A stretch of 17,512 nt of DNA from the NCBI GenBank assembly GCA_964393615.1, contig CAYMUR010000100.1:1-17512 (forward strand), written 5' to 3'. A program made the translations under genes and the position numbers. The notes beneath the pieces were generated by a model. That model saw only the letters and a program-made list of their open reading frames with translations. It made no database searches and had not been told where the DNA came from. Every line of letters starts with the position of its first letter. Position 1 is the stretch's first letter. The stretch is from CAYMUR01 sp964393615 (GTDB taxonomy: Bacteria > Planctomycetota > Planctomycetia > Pirellulales > Pirellulaceae). Below, in pieces: positions 14,242-17,512 of the stretch.

Positions 14242-15609
14242 ATGTCGAAAACACGACGTGAATTTATTGGAACCACCACTAGTTATGCGGGACTGGCAAT
14301 GGCGAGATCGCTGTGGCCTGGTTCCGCCATAAAAGCACAAGATGCGAATAGTCGGTTGACTGTGGCAGCGATTGGTGTTGGTGGAAGTCGAGGGCGCTAC
14401 AATCGCGGTGGTGAAATTGGAATGCAGGCCTCCAAGTTGGGCCAGATGATTGCTGTCTGCGACGTCGACGATGTCCATAATGTGGAATTCAATGGACGAT
14501 TTGAAAATAAGCTCAATACGTACCAGGACTACCGTGAGCTTTTTGAAAAGGAGTCCCCCGATATTGTGACGATTGGAACGCCGGATCACTGGCATGTACC
14601 GATCTCCAAGGCAGCTTTAAGAGCAGGTTGCGATGTCTATTGTGAGAAACCACTCACGCTGACGATTCAGGAGGGAATCGAGCTCCAGCGTGTGGTTGCA
14701 GAGACAGGGCGTGTTTTTCAAGTTGGTACACAGCAGAGAAGTGAATATGACCTTGTCTTTCTGAAGGCGATTGCCATCGTCCAAAGCGGAAGATTGGGAA
14801 AAAATGTCAAGGCCTATGTAGCCATTGGTGCGGGGCCCTCTGACGGGCCTTTCCAGTCCAGTCTTCCACCGGACGATTTGGACTGGGACATGTGGGTCGG
14901 GCCGGCCCCCGCTGTTGAATACTGTCCGCAACGTCACCACCAGTTTCGTTGGTTTCACGAATATTCGGGTGGCAAAATGACCGATTGGGGTGCGCATCAT
15001 GTCGATATCGCACAGTGGGCTTTTGGTTGTGAGCATACGGGGCCGGTGAAAATATCTGCCCGAGGAAAATTTCCGGCTATCGTTCCGGATGATTTTAACT
15101 GGGTTGCCTTTTTATCCGGCAAAGCGACGCTTCCCAATGCGTTCAATTCGGCCACCGAATTTAGCATCGATCTGGAGTTTGCGAATGGGTCCGCGATCAA
15201 TGTGAAGCACCATTATCGGAACGAAGATGGTAGTGTTGATTTTGGAAATGGCCTGCTGTTTGAGGGGGATGAAGGACGTATCTTTGTGACGCGCGGCGCT
15301 TTAAGAGGCAAGCCGGTTGAGAAATTAACCGAGCAGGATAACCAAGAATTGGCGGATCGCGTTGACAAGCTGTATCAGGGACGCACTCCGGGAAATCACA
15401 TGCAGAATTTCTTTGAGTGTGTGCAAGAACGGGAACAGCCAATCTCGGATGTCGTAACGCATCACCGCACCATGACTTCGCTTCATTTGTGCAACCTATC
15501 GCTTTGGTTGGGCCGGGATCTTCAATGGGATCCGGACCGCGAGCTGGTGGTTGGCGATGAACAGGCGAACTTGTTACGCTCCAGGCCGAGCCGTGAAGGG
15601 TTTGGTTGA
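14242..15609 (+). CDS. Tat-exported Gfo/Idh/MocA-family oxidoreductase
   Basis: 455 residues from the ATG at 14242. Residues 1-33 form a Tat signal, MSKTRREFIGTTTS then a hydrophobic stretch and IKAQ, so it is probably folded with its NAD(P) cofactor and exported. The Rossmann fold starts at 39 with LTVAAIGVGGSRG (GxGGxxG). Next come IGTPDHWHVPISKAAL (111-126), the EKP motif CEKPLTL (134-140), and the substrate-side WGAHHVDIAQWAFG (259-272). The family oxidises or reduces sugars and cyclitols. Secreted paralogues are abundant in planctomycetes and probably act on polysaccharide breakdown products; the substrate here is unknown. An ATG at 14227 would add MSEEQ. I chose 14242 because it places the twin arginines at residues 5-6, but the choice is weak. 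BKACE follows after 304 bp. Confidence 0.93.
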   Translation: MSKTRREFIGTTTSYAGLAMARSLWPGSAIKAQDANSRLTVAAIGVGGSRGRYNRGGEIGMQASKLGQMIAVCDVDDVHNVEFNGRFENKLNTYQDYRELFEKESPDIVTIGTPDHWHVPISKAALRAGCDVYCEKPLTLTIQEGIELQRVVAETGRVFQVGTQQRSEYDLVFLKAIAIVQSGRLGKNVKAYVAIGAGPSDGPFQSSLPPDDLDWDMWVGPAPAVEYCPQRHHQFRWFHEYSGGKMTDWGAHHVDIAQWAFGCEHTGPVKISARGKFPAIVPDDFNWVAFLSGKATLPNAFNSATEFSIDLEFANGSAINVKHHYRNEDGSVDFGNGLLFEGDEGRIFVTRGALRGKPVEKLTEQDNQELADRVDKLYQGRTPGNHMQNFFECVQEREQPISDVVTHHRTMTSLHLCNLSLWLGRDLQWDPDRELVVGDEQANLLRSRPSREGFG

Positions 15610-15913
15610 GGACGCATTCCATCTATTTGTGCTCGGTAGTGCCAGCGATAAAAAGTGATTTCTGCAGATTGTATTCGATGCGCCAGGTATCTGTGCAGGC
15701 AAGGCTTCGTCATCGAAAAGGGTAAGGCGATATTTTTCTCGGAGGCACCGTCGTTTGTCGGGCAGGAGCCCCAATTGAATTTCGAATCGGTCCGCGGTAA
15801 AAATAAGCAAGTTTTGAAAACGAATGACTTGCCTGATCAATGGGCGTCTGTCTGGTAGCGGTGTTTGAAATATTGCGCTGGGGTGTAGTGGTAAAAATTA
15901 ATGGGAGTCCACG
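15610..15913. other. Gap between oxidoreductase and BKACE gene
   Basis: 304 bp. I see no convincing gene, terminator or repeat. The open frame 15655-15858 (+) starts with GTG without a ribosome binding site and resembles no known protein. A GGGAG ribosome binding site for the next gene lies at 15903-15907. Confidence 0.4.
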
Positions 15914-16852
15914 ATGAATTGGAAACCTCTTGTCATAACGATTACTTGTGATCCTCGTTTGCAGGATCCGCTCAATCCACGCTGCGAGGAGTTGTGGAAC
16001 GTTGACGCAATTGTCAAGGACTACATTGATGCCAACGCGGCTGGAGCGACGATCGACCACGTCCATGGGCTTTATTCACGAGATCCTGTTGTCCAAGCGG
16101 ATGGCAAGCAGTTGCAGATGCCCAATCTGGAAGGGACCGCGGCGATTATCGAGCAGATTCGAGAAAAATATCCCAAGATCAGTATTCAGCAGGGCCTGGC
16201 CAGCATTCGGCCTGAACAGAAGTTGAAACTTTGGGAAATCATCAAACCCGAAATGAGCTCATTGAATATGAACTCACACGATGAATATTTTGATCCGTAT
16301 CCCCGCGAGGTGAAACCGGTTGCTTGTTATTCGGTTCATCCCATCAACGAGTTGCGGCAATATTTTCAATGGGCTAAAGAGCATGGTGTGAAACCGGAAT
16401 TGGAATGTTTTGACACCGGTGCGTTTGATGCAGTTCGGATTATCCGGGACGGAATATTTTGGACCGATGACGACAAGATGGAAGAGGAAAAAGGATTGCT
16501 CGACGACCCACTGTGGTGTACGTTCTTTTTCGGCTGGCCTGGACAAAGTTGTCAGCCAATGACAGATATTGCGTTGTTCAATCAGGTCTACCACCAACCC
16601 GAACGAATTAATTGGTCCCTCTCGGCAATGTCTCGCTGTGCGAAAGAGTATTGGACACAGATCAACCGTGCCATCCTGCAAAACGGACATGTTCGCGTTG
16701 GTTATGAGGATTGTGGTCGACATCCCGACGGATCGTACGCCAAGTCCAATGCGGACCTGGTGGATCGGGCTGTGCAGATGGCCAAGGCGGTGGGACGTCC
16801 GATAGCCACAGCGGAACAAGCCCGTGAAATTGTTGGACTGCGTCCTGCGTGA
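15914..16852 (+). CDS. DUF849 / BKACE beta-keto acid cleavage enzyme-like protein
   Basis: 312 residues, near the usual 275-310. The BKACE family (Kce is the founding member) splits beta-keto acids with acetyl-CoA to give acetoacetate and a new CoA ester; it is a cytoplasmic Zn-dependent TIM barrel. Visible features are PLVITITCDP (5-14), the metal His pair in GATIDHVHGLYSRDP (His49, His51), ISIQQGLASIRPEQKL (about 89-104), KPELECFDTGAF (about 160-171), and HVRVGYEDCG (259-268). In the last, Arg261, Glu265 and Asp266 match the conserved catalytic and metal positions. Two parts are unusual: the common HxHVRDP reads HVHGLYSRDP, and the usual PxxPxTPEEIA region reads NPRCEELWNVDAIVKDY. The gene is therefore a divergent subgroup and its substrate cannot be assigned. 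GGGAG lies 6 nt before the ATG. The upstream neighbour is the Gfo/Idh/MocA gene on the same strand. Confidence 0.88.
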   Translation: MNWKPLVITITCDPRLQDPLNPRCEELWNVDAIVKDYIDANAAGATIDHVHGLYSRDPVVQADGKQLQMPNLEGTAAIIEQIREKYPKISIQQGLASIRPEQKLKLWEIIKPEMSSLNMNSHDEYFDPYPREVKPVACYSVHPINELRQYFQWAKEHGVKPELECFDTGAFDAVRIIRDGIFWTDDDKMEEEKGLLDDPLWCTFFFGWPGQSCQPMTDIALFNQVYHQPERINWSLSAMSRCAKEYWTQINRAILQNGHVRVGYEDCGRHPDGSYAKSNADLVDRAVQMAKAVGRPIATAEQAREIVGLRPA

Positions 16853-16968
16853 ATGAGGTTCATGACCTGGACGGATGTTTCGACAGCAGGGGAGGGCAAG
16901 GCGACGGGGCCAAGGCTACTTTGTGGTGTGGTCAGCTGTTCGGCCTATGGGAGTTCCATGCTGGGCCA

Positions 16969-17512
16969 TTAGTGCAGAGGATTGCCTTGGGTGATGAGCG
17001 TAATCTTGGCTGCTTCTGCATGGCCCTGGCTTTGGTCACAGGAAAAACGGATTAGATTGTCACCCTGTTTCAGCATGGGAATCGTTCCTTCGGGTTTGAC
17101 ATTGGCCATGGTGTGTCCGTTGGGATCGAAAACACGGACAGAGTCGTCACCTTGGAACTCCAGATACCAGCCGGGCTGTAGGCTTACTGGGAACGTGATG
17201 GATTGATCTTGTATGCTGAGGCTGGGACGGTGAAGCGTCCGCGGCGATTCTTGCAGGGCCTCCAGGCGGCCAAAACGGGCCCGGGCCGTGGCTCCTGGCG
17301 GCAGGTTCGTGATGAAAATATACATCTTGGGGATGCCCTGGAAATTAAAACCTGCCAGGGCCGTGAAGAAACTGTAGGGAAATTGGAATTCGTAGATTTC
17401 TTCGCTGGCGTGCGTTGGCATTTGAATAAATTGCCAACCAGTGAAGTCGAGCCGCACGTAGTAGTCACGCGCTTGCCACTCGCTACGTTCAAAGGTGAAG
17501 TGAAGGACTGCG
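16969..17512 (-). CDS. Beta-rich protein, C-terminal end (runs off right edge)
   Basis: The minus-strand frame is open from the right window edge to the TAA at 16969, giving 180 residues of the C-terminus. The first visible codons read AVLHFTFERSEWQARDYYV, so the true start lies outside the window; the GTG at 17457 is internal. The sequence alternates aromatic and polar residues and looks like a beta-sandwich: YYVRLDFTGWQFIQMP, IYEFQFPYSFF, MYIFITNLPPGATARARFG, and LQPGWYLEFQGDDSVRVFD. It recalls carbohydrate-binding or galactose-binding-like domains that end large secreted planctomycete proteins, possibly glycoside-hydrolase-like. This is an impression, not a family match. No terminator with a T tract is seen after the stop codon. 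Confidence 0.7.
   Translation of the reverse strand, partial: AVLHFTFERSEWQARDYYVRLDFTGWQFIQMPTHASEEIYEFQFPYSFFTALAGFNFQGIPKMYIFITNLPPGATARARFGRLEALQESPRTLHRPSLSIQDQSITFPVSLQPGWYLEFQGDDSVRVFDPNGHTMANVKPEGTIPMLKQGDNLIRFSCDQSQGHAEAAKITLITQGNPLH

Noticed and set aside
15655..15858. 67-codon frame between the oxidoreductase and BKACE genes
   Set aside because: GTG start, no ribosome binding site, no recognisable motif.
1..17512. CRISPR array, tRNA, rRNA or insertion-sequence transposase
   Set aside because: No regularly spaced repeats of CRISPR size, no tRNA cloverleaf and no transposase motifs were seen. The only tandem repeats are two-copy 18-mers and one 12-bp periodic coding repeat.

Overview
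The window looks like a chromosomal segment of a planctomycete, probably Pirellulales-like. This is inferred from gene content: a DUF1559 prepilin-like protein, a PEP-CTERM (exosortase-sorted) subtilase with a dockerin-like repeat, a Tat-exported Gfo/Idh/MocA oxidoreductase, a Ser/Thr kinase, and weak or absent Shine-Dalgarno sites at several genes. There is no rRNA, tRNA, CRISPR array or recognisable transposase. Thirteen protein genes are supported; two run off the window edges.

Layout. 1-394 (-) is the N-terminal part of a polytopic flippase-like membrane protein. A gene-free stretch of about 780 bp follows and ends in a near-consensus promoter for the secreted S8-like PEP-CTERM protein (1176-3392, +). 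That gene converges on a DUF1559 prepilin-like gene (3549-4541, -), with a terminator between them. The DUF1559 gene has a good promoter and a tandem 18-bp repeat in its predicted leader. The glucose-1-phosphate thymidylyltransferase rmlA (4965-5861, +) converges on a kinase/phosphatase pair (6919-8226 and 6005-6847, both -). The kinase carries four C-terminal zinc ribbons.

8438-12327 (-) holds three envelope genes in one direction: a flippase-like UPF0104/LPG-synthase-TM protein, a GtrB/DPM-like GT2 glycosyltransferase with two membrane helices, and a GT-C (ArnT/PMT-like) membrane protein. They read as a lipid-linked sugar module: GT2 would charge polyprenyl phosphate, and the GT-C enzyme would use the donor outside the membrane. 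Together with rmlA and the edge flippase, this gives the window a surface-polysaccharide flavour.

12509-16852 (+) holds an AI-2E/PerM-family membrane protein with an enlarged soluble loop, a Tat-exported Gfo/Idh/MocA oxidoreductase, and a divergent BKACE (DUF849) beta-keto acid cleavage enzyme. 16969-17512 (-) is the C-terminal end of an unrecognised beta-rich protein.

The most unusual items are the four-zinc-ribbon kinase with its PP2C neighbour, the subtilase-like protein with an altered catalytic triad, the divergent BKACE, and two independent 18-bp tandem repeats 5' of minus-strand genes. No complete new system can be demonstrated from sequence alone.
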